64,000 nt of DNA, from contig CAVONS010000008.1 in NCBI GenBank assembly GCA_963697345.1, positions 372,001 through 436,000 on the forward strand. The letters run 5' to 3'. Made by a program: the position numbers and the translations under genes. Position 1 is the first letter of the stretch. Each line of letters starts with the position of its first letter. Shown in pieces: positions 8,203-16,445 of the stretch. The notes beneath the pieces are model-generated. The model was not told where the DNA came from. It ran no database searches and saw nothing but the letters and a program-made list of their open reading frames with translations. Origin of the DNA: Prado023 sp963697345. Its GTDB lineage: Bacteria; Actinomycetota; Actinomycetes; S36-B12; CAIYMF01.

Positions 8203-8597
8203 GCCGCCTTGGTCTCCCAGAAGATGGCAGCGATCTCGTCGATCTTGGCCAGGAGCTCATCGGCCACAGCGACGTCGTTGGTGCCCTTCGTGCCGCCTGC
8301 GCCGGCGAGCTTGGTCGCCTCGTTGAAGAGCTCGTTGAGCTGCGGGTACTTCGCGAAGTGCGGGGCCTTGAAGTAGTCGGTCCACAGCACCCAGAGGTGC
8401 TCCTTGACCATGTGGCTGCGCTCCTCCTTGATGCTCACTGCACGGGCCTTGAACTCGGCGTCGTCGGAGGCCGCGTACTTGACCATGCAGGCCTTCACGG
8501 ACTCGGCCTCGAGACGCGCCTGGGCCGGGTCATAGACGCCGCAGGGGAGGTCGCAGTGGGCGTGGACAGTGGTGCGGGGGGCAAGGAACGACAGCAT
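8199..8597 (-). CDS. sodN: Nickel-containing superoxide dismutase (precursor)
   Basis: A 132-residue Ni-SOD that disproportionates superoxide in the cytoplasm. It is made with a 13-residue leader. Cleavage before His14 would expose the nickel hook HCDLPCGVYDPAQ, in which His14, Cys15 and Cys19 become His1, Cys2 and Cys6 of the mature enzyme. The rest is the expected four-helix bundle (VSIKEERSHMVKEHLWVLWTDYFK). AGGAG six bases before the ATG at 8597 supports the start. The maturation protease sodX is encoded divergently 61 bases away, an arrangement known from Streptomyces and marine actinobacteria. Confidence 0.97.
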   Translation of the reverse strand: MLSFLAPRTTVHAHCDLPCGVYDPAQARLEAESVKACMVKYAASDDAEFKARAVSIKEERSHMVKEHLWVLWTDYFKAPHFAKYPQLNELFNEATKLAGAGGTKGTNDVAVADELLAKIDEIAAIFWETKAA

Positions 8598-8646
8598 CTC
8601 TTCTCCTGGCTTGTGGTCACGGGTTCCAGCTCACACGAGCGTGGTC

Positions 8647-8653
8647 CACACTA
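8647..8653. promoter_or_regulatory. Overlapping -10 boxes of sodN and sodX
   Basis: CACACT (plus strand, 8647-8652) lies six bases before the GTG chosen for sodX. TAGTGT (minus strand, 8648-8653) is placed as a -10 for sodN with a leader. The two boxes share five base pairs, so initiation in one direction should interfere with the other. No clear Nur (nickel regulator) operator was seen. Confidence 0.35.
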
Positions 8654-8658
8654 CGCCA

Positions 8659-8958
8659 GTGCACCGATTCCGCTACCTCGCTGTTGCTGGCGGCTCCATG
8701 CAGCCGACGCTTCGCGATGGTGACTGGGTGCTGGCCCGCAGCACTGGTCGCGCGGGCGTGGGTCAGGTCGTGGTCCTCGAGCACCCACAGCGCCCGGGCC
8801 TGCTGATCGTCAAGCGCCTCGGGCACCATGACGAGCAGGGCTTCTGGGTGCTGGGTGACGCACCGGAGGCGTCGACGGACTCACGCCATTTCGGCTCGGT
8901 CCCGCACATCGTCGGTCCCGTCATCTGGCGGATCCGTCCCTGGGGGCGTGTCCGCTGA
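8659..8958 (+). CDS. sodX: Nickel-type superoxide dismutase maturation protease SodX
   Basis: A 99-residue S26/S24-type peptidase that removes the Ni-SOD leader. The catalytic Ser13 lies in GGSMQPTLRDGDWVL, and the general base is Lys52 in LIVKRL. The C-terminal GDAPEASTDSRHFGSV is the usual S26 box. No transmembrane anchor is present, which separates it from signal peptidase I and fits a cytoplasmic maturation role. Two in-frame GTG codons (8641 and 8659) and an upstream ATG (8569, inside sodN) are possible starts. I chose 8659 because the catalytic Ser then sits at the usual place and a -10-like box lies six bases before it. Confidence 0.9.
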   Translation: MHRFRYLAVAGGSMQPTLRDGDWVLARSTGRAGVGQVVVLEHPQRPGLLIVKRLGHHDEQGFWVLGDAPEASTDSRHFGSVPHIVGPVIWRIRPWGRVR

Positions 8959-9012
8959 CGTGTGGCCGCGACGGCGCTGCTCGCGCGGCGCGGTGTGAGC
9001 GCGCCACGTCAG
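8955..9012. terminator. Possible bidirectional hairpin between convergent genes
   Basis: CTGACGTG (8955-8962) and its complement CACGTCAG (9005-9012) enclose a G/C-rich loop. The sodX stop codon lies in the left arm and the oxidoreductase stop is five bases past the right arm. No T tract; a U-free actinobacterial terminator is possible. Confidence 0.4.
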
Positions 9013-9016
9013 GGCC

Positions 9017-9979
9017 TCAGGGCGTCAGGACGATCTTGCCGAACAGCTCGCCGGCGGCAACCCGGCCGAGGGCCACCTCGGCGTCCGCGAGCGGCATCTC
9101 GTGGTCGATGAGTGGGCGCAGGCCTGTGGCCTCGCACATCGCCACAAGCCTCTGGAGCTCGTCACGGGTCCCCATCGTGGATCCCACCACGGACAGTTGG
9201 AGGAAGAAGACGCGCGACAGATCCGCTGGTGGCTGTGATCCGGAGGTGGCTCCGGCGATCACCACTCGACCCCCGGGTCGCAGGGAGCGCAGGGAGTGAG
9301 ACCACGTGGCGGCACCGACGGTCTCCATGACCACGTCCACCTTCTCGGGCAGGCGTGCGCCGGAGGCGAATGCCTGGTGGGCACCGAGCTCGAGGGCGCG
9401 CGCCTGCTTGGCCTCATCGCGCGAGGTCACCCACACCCGGAAGCCTGCTTGTCGGGCGAGCATGATCAGGGCGGTGGAGACACCTCCGCCGGCGCCCTGG
9501 ATGAGCACCGTCTGGCCCGGGAGCAGCCCGGACCGCGTGAAGAGCATGCGGTAGGCCGTCAGCCACGCGGTGGGCAGGCACGCTGCCTCCGCCCACGTCA
9601 GCGCCGAAGGCTTCGGGATGAGGTTGCGCGTGGGAACAGCCACCCGCTCGGCGAAGGTGCCCTGGTGCTTCTCGCTGAGCAGGGAGCGCCCGGGGTCAAC
9701 GGTCTCGTCGGCGTAGCCGCCCCCGGTGATCACGGAGTGCACGATGACCTCATTGCCCTGCGGGTCCACCCCCGCCGCGTCGCAGCCCAGGATCATGGGC
9801 AGCCGGTCCTCGGTGATCCCGACGCCCTTGAGGGTCCACAGGTCATGGTGGTTGATGCTGGTCGCGCGCACGTCGACCACGGTCCAGCCCTCGGGGGCCT
9901 CAGGCTCTGGATGCTCACCGAGTCGGAGGCCGGTCAGGGGGTCATCGGGGCTGAAGGAGACTGCGCTGGCGGCGAACAT
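9017..9979 (-). CDS. Zinc-independent MDR-family alcohol dehydrogenase/quinone oxidoreductase
   Basis: A 320-residue medium-chain dehydrogenase/reductase. The N-terminal GroES-like catalytic domain includes INHHDLWTLKG and MILGCDAAGV. The NAD(P)-binding domain shows GAGGGVSTALIMLARQAG near the middle, then VVMETVGAATW and the GGRVVIAGATSG strand. The usual structural zinc Cys cluster is not visible, so it resembles quinone oxidoreductase-like members. The ATG at 9979 follows CAGGAT by seven bases and matches the family N-terminus; the longer open frame overlaps kgd and was rejected. The substrate is unknown. Confidence 0.85.
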   Translation of the reverse strand: MFAASAVSFSPDDPLTGLRLGEHPEPEAPEGWTVVDVRATSINHHDLWTLKGVGITEDRLPMILGCDAAGVDPQGNEVIVHSVITGGGYADETVDPGRSLLSEKHQGTFAERVAVPTRNLIPKPSALTWAEAACLPTAWLTAYRMLFTRSGLLPGQTVLIQGAGGGVSTALIMLARQAGFRVWVTSRDEAKQARALELGAHQAFASGARLPEKVDVVMETVGAATWSHSLRSLRPGGRVVIAGATSGSQPPADLSRVFFLQLSVVGSTMGTRDELQRLVAMCEATGLRPLIDHEMPLADAEVALGRVAAGELFGKIVLTP

Positions 9980-9986
9980 GGCCCCG

Positions 9987-9992
9987 ATCCTG
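9987..9992 (-). promoter_or_regulatory. -10 box CAGGAT for a leaderless mRNA
   Basis: CAGGAT on the minus strand lies seven bases before the oxidoreductase ATG. An identical CAGGAT at the same distance precedes the M20 peptidase at 40879. Confidence 0.4.
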
Positions 9993-10068
9993 CCAGAGAG
10001 CCCGGGGGTGTCGGGGAGTAGCCTTGGGCGGTGCGCGGGTCGGCCCTCGGTCGGTCCGCAGGATGCCG

Positions 10069-13000
10069 ATGAACGTCGAGAGGGTGCCGGACGTGGCCGA
10101 TGATGCGGGATCCCGGATGGTGCAGTTCGGGACCAACGAGTGGCTCGTCGACGAGATCTACCAGCAGTACCTGAAGGATCCGCAGAGCGTGGACCGGGCG
10201 TGGTGGGACTTCTTCGCCGACTACCGCCCCGGTGAGTCGTCCACGATCCCATCGCCGCCCAGCAGCTCGAAGCCCGCGGGGACGGGTGAGGCCACCGGGC
10301 CTGTCATGGGCGGCCCCCTGGCTGTCGTGGATGCACCCCGTCTGGGGCCCAGCGCCCCGGCGACCGGCCAGAAGAAGGGCGAGGCTGACCGCAGCGGTGG
10401 GCCAGCGCTGGCCCACAGCGTGCCAGCCTTCGAGGTCGAGGCGCCGAGTTCACCGGTGGGTCAGGTGGCCCCGCAGGTGGGTCTGTCCTCGATCCCGACG
10501 GGCGAGGACGCCGAGGGCACCGAGGCCGCTCCGAAGGTCCTGCGAGGGCCGGCCGCTCGCGTGGTGGTCAACATGGAGGCAAGCCTGGAGGTGCCGACGG
10601 CCACGTCCGTCCGGTCGATGCCCGGCAAGCTGCTGATCGACAACCGGCAGGTGATCAACAACCAGCTGACCCGTGGGCGCGGAGGGAAGGTCTCCTTCAC
10701 ACACCTCATCGGCTATGCGCTGGTGCGCGCCCTGACCGACCTGCCCGACATGAATGTCGGGTTCACGAAGGTCGATGGCAAGCCGGCGGTCGCCTCCCAC
10801 CAATCGGTCAACCTGGGCCTGGCCATCGACATCACCAAGCCGGATGGCACCCGGCAGCTGCTCGTGCCGTGCATCAAGGGCGCGGAGAAGATGGACTTCG
10901 CCGCCTTCTGGGCCACCTACGAGGAGCTGGTGCGCAAGGCGCGCACAGGTGGCCTGACGGCCGATGACTTCGTCGGCACGACAGTGACGCTGACCAATCC
11001 GGGCACCATCGGCACCGTTCACTCGGTGCCTCGGCTGATGTCCGGCCAGGGCCTGATCGTCGGCGTGGGCTCCCTGGAGTACCCGGCCGAGTGGCAGGGG
11101 GCGGCGCCCGAGACCCTGGCCCGCTCCGGGGTCAGCAAGATCCTGACCCTGACCTCCACGTACGACCACCGGATCATCCAGGGCGCGCAGTCCGGGGACT
11201 TCCTGCGTCGAGTGCACCAGCTGCTGCTCGGCGAGCATGACTTCTTCGACGAGATCTTCACCTCCCTGCGGATTCCCTATGAGCCCATCCGGTGGGCCAC
11301 AGACATCGCCACGAGCCACGACTCGGACCTGAACAAGACAGCGCGCGTCCAGGAGCTGATCCACGCCTACCGGGTGCGCGGGCACCTGATTGCCGACATC
11401 GATCCGCTGGACTACAAGCAGCGCAAGCACCCCGACCTCGACGTGGTCGCGCACGGGCTGACGCTCTGGGACCTCGACCGCGAGTTCGCGGTCGCGGGGT
11501 TCGCCGGCGCGCAGTTCATGACCCTTCGCGACGTGCTCAAGGTTCTTCGTGATGCGTACTGCCGGACCGTGGGCATCGAGTACATGCACATGCAGGACCC
11601 CGACCAGCGCGCGTGGATCCAGGAGCGCATCGAGAAGGAGCCGGAGAAGCCCGACCGCGAGGAGCAGCTGCGGATCCTGCGTACGCTGAACTCCGCAGAG
11701 GCCTTCGAGACCTTCCTGCAGACCAAGTACGTGGGCCAGAAGCGGTTCTCGCTCGAGGGTGGCGAGTCGGTGATCCCGTTGGTGGATGCCGTGCTGTCCG
11801 CTGCGGCTGCCGACGGCCTGGACGAGGTCTGCATCGGGATGCCGCACCGGGGCCGGCTCAACGTCCTGGCCAACATCGCCGGCAAGTCCTACTCGCGGAT
11901 CTTCAACGAGTTCGAGGGCAACTACGGGGTGGAGAGCGTCCAGGGCTCCGGCGACGTGAAGTACCACCTCGGCACGGAGGGCACCTTCACCTCGGCTGAC
12001 GGCTCCGAGGTCAAGGTCTACCTCGCGGCCAACCCCAGCCACCTCGAGGCGGTCAACCCGGTGCTCGAGGGGATCGTGCGGGCCAAGCAGGACATGAACT
12101 CCCAGGAGCGCAAGTACGCGGTGCTTCCCCTGCTCATGCACGGGGACGCAGCCTTCGCCGGGCAGGGCGTGGTCGCAGAGACCCTGAACCTGAGCCAGCT
12201 GCAGGGGTATCGGACCGGCGGGACCGTGCACGTCGTCGTCAACAACCAGGTCGGCTTCACCACCTCGCCCAAGTACAGTCGCTCGACGGTCTACTGCACG
12301 GATGTGGCCCGGATGGTCCAGGCGCCGATCTTCCACGTGAACGGCGATGACCCGGAGGCGGTGGTCCGCGTCTCCCGGATGGCCTACGAGTTCCGGCAGA
12401 AGTTCGCCAAGGACGTCGTGATCGACATGATCTGCTACCGCAGGCGGGGTCACAACGAGGCCGATGACCCGTCGCTGACCCAGCCGACCATGTACGCGGT
12501 CATCGACGCCAAGCGCTCCGTGCGCAAGCTCTACACCGAGGGCCTCATCGGCCGTGCCGACATCTCCGTGGATGAGGCCGAGGAGGCCCTGCGTGACTTC
12601 CAGGAGCGCCTCGAGCGGGTGTTCCAGGAGACACGCGCCGGTGGCGATGAGCAGTTCAACCCGAACTCCGCCGAGGTCATCTCCACCGGCCAGAAGGAGC
12701 TCAAGCCGCAGACACCGGCCTGGGACGTGGACACCTCGATCAGCCAGGAGGTCGTGGATCTGGTCGTCCGCAGCCAGATCGACCTGCCCGAGGGGTTCGT
12801 GGCCCACCCCCGACTGGTGCCCCAGCTGCGCCGTCGCGCCGAGATGGTCACCACGGACACCATCGACTGGGGGATGGCCGAGGCGCTGGCGATCGGCTCA
12901 TTGGTCAACGAGGGCACATGGGTCCGCCTGGCCGGTCAGGACTCCCGACGCGGCACGTTCGGCCATCGGCATGCCGTGATCGTCGACGCACGCACCGGGT

Positions 13001-13890
13001 GGCAGTACAAGCCCCTCAAGCAGTGCTACAACCACGGTGGGAAGTTGTTCGTCTATGACTCGCTGCTCAGTGAGTTCGCCGCCGTCGGTTTCGAGTACGG
13101 CTACGGCGTGGTGCGACCCGACGCCCTGGTCATGTGGGAGGCCCAGTTCGGTGACTTCGTCAACGGTGCGCAGACCATCGTCGATGAGTTCATCAGCTCC
13201 GCTGAGCAGAAGTGGGCGCAGCGTTCGTCGGTGGTGCTGCTGCTGCCCCACGGCTACGAGGGGCAGGGCCCCGATCACTCCTCGGCGCGTATCGAGCGCT
13301 TCCTGGTGCTGTGCGCCCAGGACAACATGACGGTGGCGCAGCCGAGCACGCCGTCGTCGTACTTCCACCTGCTGCGCTGGCAGGTCCACTCGCCGCTGAC
13401 TCGTCCGATGATCGTCTTCACGCCGAAGTCCCTGCTGCGCGCCAAGGTGTCCACCTCGCTGACCCGGGACTTCACCGAGGGCTACTTCCGGGCGGTGCTC
13501 GACGACCGTGGCATCACCGAGCAGCGCATTGATCCGGCCGCCATCCGTCGGGTGCTGCTGTGCTCGGGCAAGGTCGGCTATGACCTGATGGCCGAGCGCG
13601 ACAAGCGTGAGCGCAACGATGTGGCCGTCCTGCGGATGGAGCGCCTCTACCCGCTGCCCCGCCAGACGCTGACCGACATGCTCGGTCGGTTCGGGGACGC
13701 TGAGGTCGTGTGGGTCCAGGACGAACCGTCCAACATGGGGCCCTGGCCGTTCATGAGCCAGCACCTGCCAGAGATCCTGGGAGGCCCTCTGCGCGCCGTG
13801 ACCCGGACACAGAGCTCCAGCCCGTCGGTCGGCTCGCTGCACCGTCACGAGGAGGAGCAGCGCGACCTCCTCGACCGGGCATTCGCGTAG
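10069..13890 (+). CDS. kgd: Multifunctional 2-oxoglutarate dehydrogenase E1/E2 (Kgd/SucA)
   Basis: A 1273-residue actinobacterial Kgd, the TCA-cycle enzyme that combines an E2-like succinyltransferase core lacking a lipoyl domain with the thiamine-diphosphate E1o dehydrogenase/decarboxylase. The N-terminal NEWLVDEIYQQYLKDPQSVD helix is the E1o-type tail, followed by a Pro/Ala linker. The E2-like domain follows (about residues 165-420: SFTHLIGYALVRAL, TYDHRIIQGAQSG). The E1 part shows MPHRGRLNVLANI, the ThDP region HGDAAFAGQGVVAETLN with VVNNQVGFTT, and a C-terminal domain ending in LHRHEEEQRDLLDRAF. AGGA five bases before the ATG at 10069 supports this start; 10063 is an equally placed alternative. 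A small DUF6104 gene follows directly. Confidence 0.95.
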   Translation: MNVERVPDVADDAGSRMVQFGTNEWLVDEIYQQYLKDPQSVDRAWWDFFADYRPGESSTIPSPPSSSKPAGTGEATGPVMGGPLAVVDAPRLGPSAPATGQKKGEADRSGGPALAHSVPAFEVEAPSSPVGQVAPQVGLSSIPTGEDAEGTEAAPKVLRGPAARVVVNMEASLEVPTATSVRSMPGKLLIDNRQVINNQLTRGRGGKVSFTHLIGYALVRALTDLPDMNVGFTKVDGKPAVASHQSVNLGLAIDITKPDGTRQLLVPCIKGAEKMDFAAFWATYEELVRKARTGGLTADDFVGTTVTLTNPGTIGTVHSVPRLMSGQGLIVGVGSLEYPAEWQGAAPETLARSGVSKILTLTSTYDHRIIQGAQSGDFLRRVHQLLLGEHDFFDEIFTSLRIPYEPIRWATDIATSHDSDLNKTARVQELIHAYRVRGHLIADIDPLDYKQRKHPDLDVVAHGLTLWDLDREFAVAGFAGAQFMTLRDVLKVLRDAYCRTVGIEYMHMQDPDQRAWIQERIEKEPEKPDREEQLRILRTLNSAEAFETFLQTKYVGQKRFSLEGGESVIPLVDAVLSAAAADGLDEVCIGMPHRGRLNVLANIAGKSYSRIFNEFEGNYGVESVQGSGDVKYHLGTEGTFTSADGSEVKVYLAANPSHLEAVNPVLEGIVRAKQDMNSQERKYAVLPLLMHGDAAFAGQGVVAETLNLSQLQGYRTGGTVHVVVNNQVGFTTSPKYSRSTVYCTDVARMVQAPIFHVNGDDPEAVVRVSRMAYEFRQKFAKDVVIDMICYRRRGHNEADDPSLTQPTMYAVIDAKRSVRKLYTEGLIGRADISVDEAEEALRDFQERLERVFQETRAGGDEQFNPNSAEVISTGQKELKPQTPAWDVDTSISQEVVDLVVRSQIDLPEGFVAHPRLVPQLRRRAEMVTTDTIDWGMAEALAIGSLVNEGTWVRLAGQDSRRGTFGHRHAVIVDARTGWQYKPLKQCYNHGGKLFVYDSLLSEFAAVGFEYGYGVVRPDALVMWEAQFGDFVNGAQTIVDEFISSAEQKWAQRSSVVLLLPHGYEGQGPDHSSARIERFLVLCAQDNMTVAQPSTPSSYFHLLRWQVHSPLTRPMIVFTPKSLLRAKVSTSLTRDFTEGYFRAVLDDRGITEQRIDPAAIRRVLLCSGKVGYDLMAERDKRERNDVAVLRMERLYPLPRQTLTDMLGRFGDAEVVWVQDEPSNMGPWPFMSQHLPEILGGPLRAVTRTQSSSPSVGSLHRHEEEQRDLLDRAFA

Positions 13891-13900
13891 GGGTCAGCTG

Positions 13901-14071
13901 ATGTACGACACCGATCGTGGGATCGAGGAGCTCATTCGTCGGCGCGGGGCCGACGAGGTCACCCTCGAGTGGTTGGCCGAGCAGCTCATCACCTTCGTCG
14001 ACCTGAACCCGGAGTTCGAGGTGCCTGTCGAGCGGCTGGCCAGCTGGCTGGCCCGCGACGACGACGACTGA
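13901..14071 (+). CDS. Small DUF6104-family protein downstream of kgd
   Basis: A 56-residue acidic protein beginning MYDTDRGIEELIRRRG and ending in four Asp residues. Streptomyces and relatives have a very similar small protein in the same place after kgd (DUF6104), with the conserved TLEWLAEQL and FVDLNPEFEVPVERLASWLA segments. The 10-base gap after the kgd stop suggests co-transcription. No function is known; linkage to kgd suggests an accessory or regulatory role in 2-oxoglutarate metabolism, which is inference. It converges on the deacetylase gene with two bases between stops. Confidence 0.8.
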   Translation: MYDTDRGIEELIRRRGADEVTLEWLAEQLITFVDLNPEFEVPVERLASWLARDDDD

Positions 14072-14073
14072 AC

Positions 14074-15237
14074 CTACCGGGCGACCGCTCGAGCGGCTCC
14101 CTCGGCCAACCCGGACAGGCAGCCCGTGACCAGCGATCCCAGGCTGGGCAGGTGGTAGCCGCCCTCCTGGACCGCCACGGTGGGAAGGCCCATCCGGCCC
14201 AGGAGGATCCCGGATGCGCGGATCCCGTCGTGGGTGACGCGCAACGGGCTCTCGGGATCGTCCACGGCGCTGTCGACGCCCAGTGACACGACCAGCGCGT
14301 CGGCGCCGAACTCCGAAGCCTCGTCGACGAGCTCGTCGAGTGCTGTCAGCCAGCGCTCGTCATCGGATCGGGGCGGCAGGGGGATGTTGCGGGTCGTGCC
14401 CTGCCCCGCACCGTGCCCGGTCTCGTCGGCGAAGCCCATGAAGTGGGGGAACCACCCGGCCGCGGGATCGACGTGCACGGATCCGTAGAAGACATCCGCC
14501 CGGTTGTAGAAGATCGTCTGGGTGCCGTTGCCGTGGTGGGCGTCGATGTCCAGGACGGCCACCCGCCGGGCGCCCCGCGAGCGCAGGGCGTCCGCGGCAA
14601 TCGCGGCGTTGTTCAGGTAGCAGGAGCCGCCGAACGCCTCGCGGGCAGCGTGGTGGCCCGGTGGACGGCACAGGGCGTAGGCCATGGGCACATCTGCAAG
14701 GCTCACCGGCGCAGCGGGCGTGGCCGAGCCGGTGCTGCCGACCCAGGCGGCGTCGGCCACGATGTCCACCGCGGTGAGGGCCGCGCCGGCAGCAGCCTCG
14801 ACGGCGTCCCAGGTGCCGGGCCCGATCAGCGTCATCGTGTCGTAGCAGTACTGGCCGGCTCGGGCGTGGGTGGCGGTGGGTCGGCGCACCGGCAGGCCGC
14901 CGAGCATCGCCTCGGTCGGGAAGATGTAGGGCACGACTCGGTCCTGGCCCGGATCGCTGGCGTAGCCCCCGACGACCCACGCATCGTTGATGGTCCGCAG
15001 GTGCTCGATGAGTCCGGGGGAGTGCGTGGCCAGCAGGTCGGCCGGGTCCGGGTCGACGGCGGTGACCTCGGGGTGCCCAGCGCGGATGAGCGCCTCGCGG
15101 ATGACGTTGACCCGTTCCACGATCTCGGTGCCGGGCGTGCGCACGCCCAGGAAGATCTCGGCGCTGGGGTCGTGGCGTCGGGTGCGCGGATGCCACACGA
15201 AGGGGATCGGTGCTCTCGACGCTGCGGGCTGGTCCAC
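14074..15237 (-). CDS. Histone deacetylase-family hydrolase (acetylpolyamine amidohydrolase-like)
   Basis: A 387-residue zinc hydrolase of the arginase/deacetylase fold, class II HDAC type, which removes acetyl groups from small amines or lysines. Signature segments are CRPPGHHA, the zinc-ligand loop VLDIDAHHGNGTQ, the tyrosine-containing FYGSVHVDP and the late VVSLGVDS...DP zinc Asp. The C-terminal EGGYHLPSLG is the usual last active-site loop. Length and order are complete. The GTG at 15237 is used as start; a longer open frame overlaps the divergent peptidase. The substrate cannot be told, and linkage to the P1 peptidase may be coincidental. Confidence 0.88.
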   Translation of the reverse strand: MDQPAASRAPIPFVWHPRTRRHDPSAEIFLGVRTPGTEIVERVNVIREALIRAGHPEVTAVDPDPADLLATHSPGLIEHLRTINDAWVVGGYASDPGQDRVVPYIFPTEAMLGGLPVRRPTATHARAGQYCYDTMTLIGPGTWDAVEAAAGAALTAVDIVADAAWVGSTGSATPAAPVSLADVPMAYALCRPPGHHAAREAFGGSCYLNNAAIAADALRSRGARRVAVLDIDAHHGNGTQTIFYNRADVFYGSVHVDPAAGWFPHFMGFADETGHGAGQGTTRNIPLPPRSDDERWLTALDELVDEASEFGADALVVSLGVDSAVDDPESPLRVTHDGIRASGILLGRMGLPTVAVQEGGYHLPSLGSLVTGCLSGLAEGAARAVAR

Positions 15238-15299
15238 GGGTGAATCCTGCCAAGTGGCTGCGCTCGACGCGTCCCCGGGTGGTCGGGGACTGCTGGTGG

Positions 15300-15305
15300 C
15301 ATGCT
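15300..15305 (+). promoter_or_regulatory. -10-like box CATGCT
   Basis: CATGCT lies six bases before the ATG of the P1 peptidase. A weak match, listed because spacing equals that of the better boxes in this window. Confidence 0.3.
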
Positions 15306-15311
15306 GCGTGC

Positions 15312-16445
15312 ATGACCAGTCCCGCCGATCTCGGCGTCTCGATCGGTGACCTCCCCCAGGGCCCCACCGACTCCGTGCTCGACGTGCCGGGGGTGGGGCT
15401 CGGGCACACCACCATCTCCCGTGATGAGCCGATGCCGCCCCGGGGCCGCGGGATCGCCAGGACGGGTGTCACTGTCCTGGACCTCGGCGGCGAGCTCGCT
15501 GCGCGCCCGGTGTCGGCCGGCGGCGCGATCCTCAACGGGGCAGGTGAGTGCACCGGGTGGCACTCCGCCCAGGAGTGGGGCCTCATCGAGACACCGATCT
15601 ACCTCACCTCGACGATGCAGCTCGGTCGTGTGTACGACGCGGCCTGCCGGATCGCCCTGGCAGAGTCCCCGGAGGTTGCCGATGATGTCGTGATCCCGGT
15701 TGTCGGGGAGTGTGACGACTCGTGGCTGAGCTTCGCCGGCGCGATGCAGGTCGAGTTCGAGGACGTGGTTGCGGCACGTGACGCGGCCCGGGATTCCGTG
15801 GGCTCACAGGTCCGACCGGGAACGGGCGCTGTCGGAGCGGGCACGGGGATGCTGTGCCTGGGCTGGAAGGGGGGTATCGGGACCTCATCGCGGGTGCTGC
15901 CCAGCGGCTACACGGTGGGCGTCCTCCTGCTCACCAACTTCGGCCACTGGGACCGCCTCACAGTCGGTGGAGTCCCGGTCGGGCGCATCATGGGCCGCGG
16001 TGGGATCGGCCCGGATGCCGGCGGAGACGCTGAACCGCTGCTGGACCCACTGGCCGCCGGCCCCCCTCCGGCCGGGTCCTGCCTGGGTGTGGTGGTCACC
16101 GATGCCCCGCTGGACACCCACGGCTGCCGTCGGCTGGCCACCCGGATCGGCCTGGGCCTGGCGCGTGCAGGCTCGACGGCCAGTCACGGGTCGGGCGAGA
16201 TCTTCCTGGGCGTCTCCGTGGGCCTTCGCGCGCCCCGAGGTGAACGTCCCGTCTCGGCTGGGCTCGGGGGTTCCGCGCTCGATCCGCTCTTCGTCGCCTG
16301 TGTCGATGCCGCAGAGCAGGCAGTCCTTGACTCGATGCTCAATGCCACCGACACCGTGGGGCACCGGTCCCGCCAGGCGCTCGCCCTCCCGCACGCGACC
16401 CTCCGCTCGGTGCTCGCGCGGCGACCAGATCAGTCGAGCGCGTAG
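15312..16445 (+). CDS. P1-family (DmpA-like) N-terminal nucleophile peptidase
   Basis: A 377-residue peptidase of family P1 (DmpA, L-aminopeptidase/D-esterase). These enzymes are made as precursors and self-cleave before an internal Ser or Thr that becomes the nucleophile of the beta-subunit. The cleavage region is GGIGTSSRVLP near residue 196, and the upstream conserved Asn lies in GAVGAGTGM / GAILNGAGE. They release N-terminal D- or L-residues from small peptides. The ATG at 15312 gives a normal N-terminus (ISIGDL...-like). Its 3' end overlaps the convergent dppF gene by 16 bases. Proximity to the peptide transporter suggests a role in peptide use (inference). Confidence 0.87.
   Translation: MTSPADLGVSIGDLPQGPTDSVLDVPGVGLGHTTISRDEPMPPRGRGIARTGVTVLDLGGELAARPVSAGGAILNGAGECTGWHSAQEWGLIETPIYLTSTMQLGRVYDAACRIALAESPEVADDVVIPVVGECDDSWLSFAGAMQVEFEDVVAARDAARDSVGSQVRPGTGAVGAGTGMLCLGWKGGIGTSSRVLPSGYTVGVLLLTNFGHWDRLTVGGVPVGRIMGRGGIGPDAGGDAEPLLDPLAAGPPPAGSCLGVVVTDAPLDTHGCRRLATRIGLGLARAGSTASHGSGEIFLGVSVGLRAPRGERPVSAGLGGSALDPLFVACVDAAEQAVLDSMLNATDTVGHRSRQALALPHATLRSVLARRPDQSSA

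Noticed and set aside
10450..12807. 785-codon open frame on the minus strand inside kgd
   Set aside because: Lies entirely within kgd, no start signal and no family resemblance.
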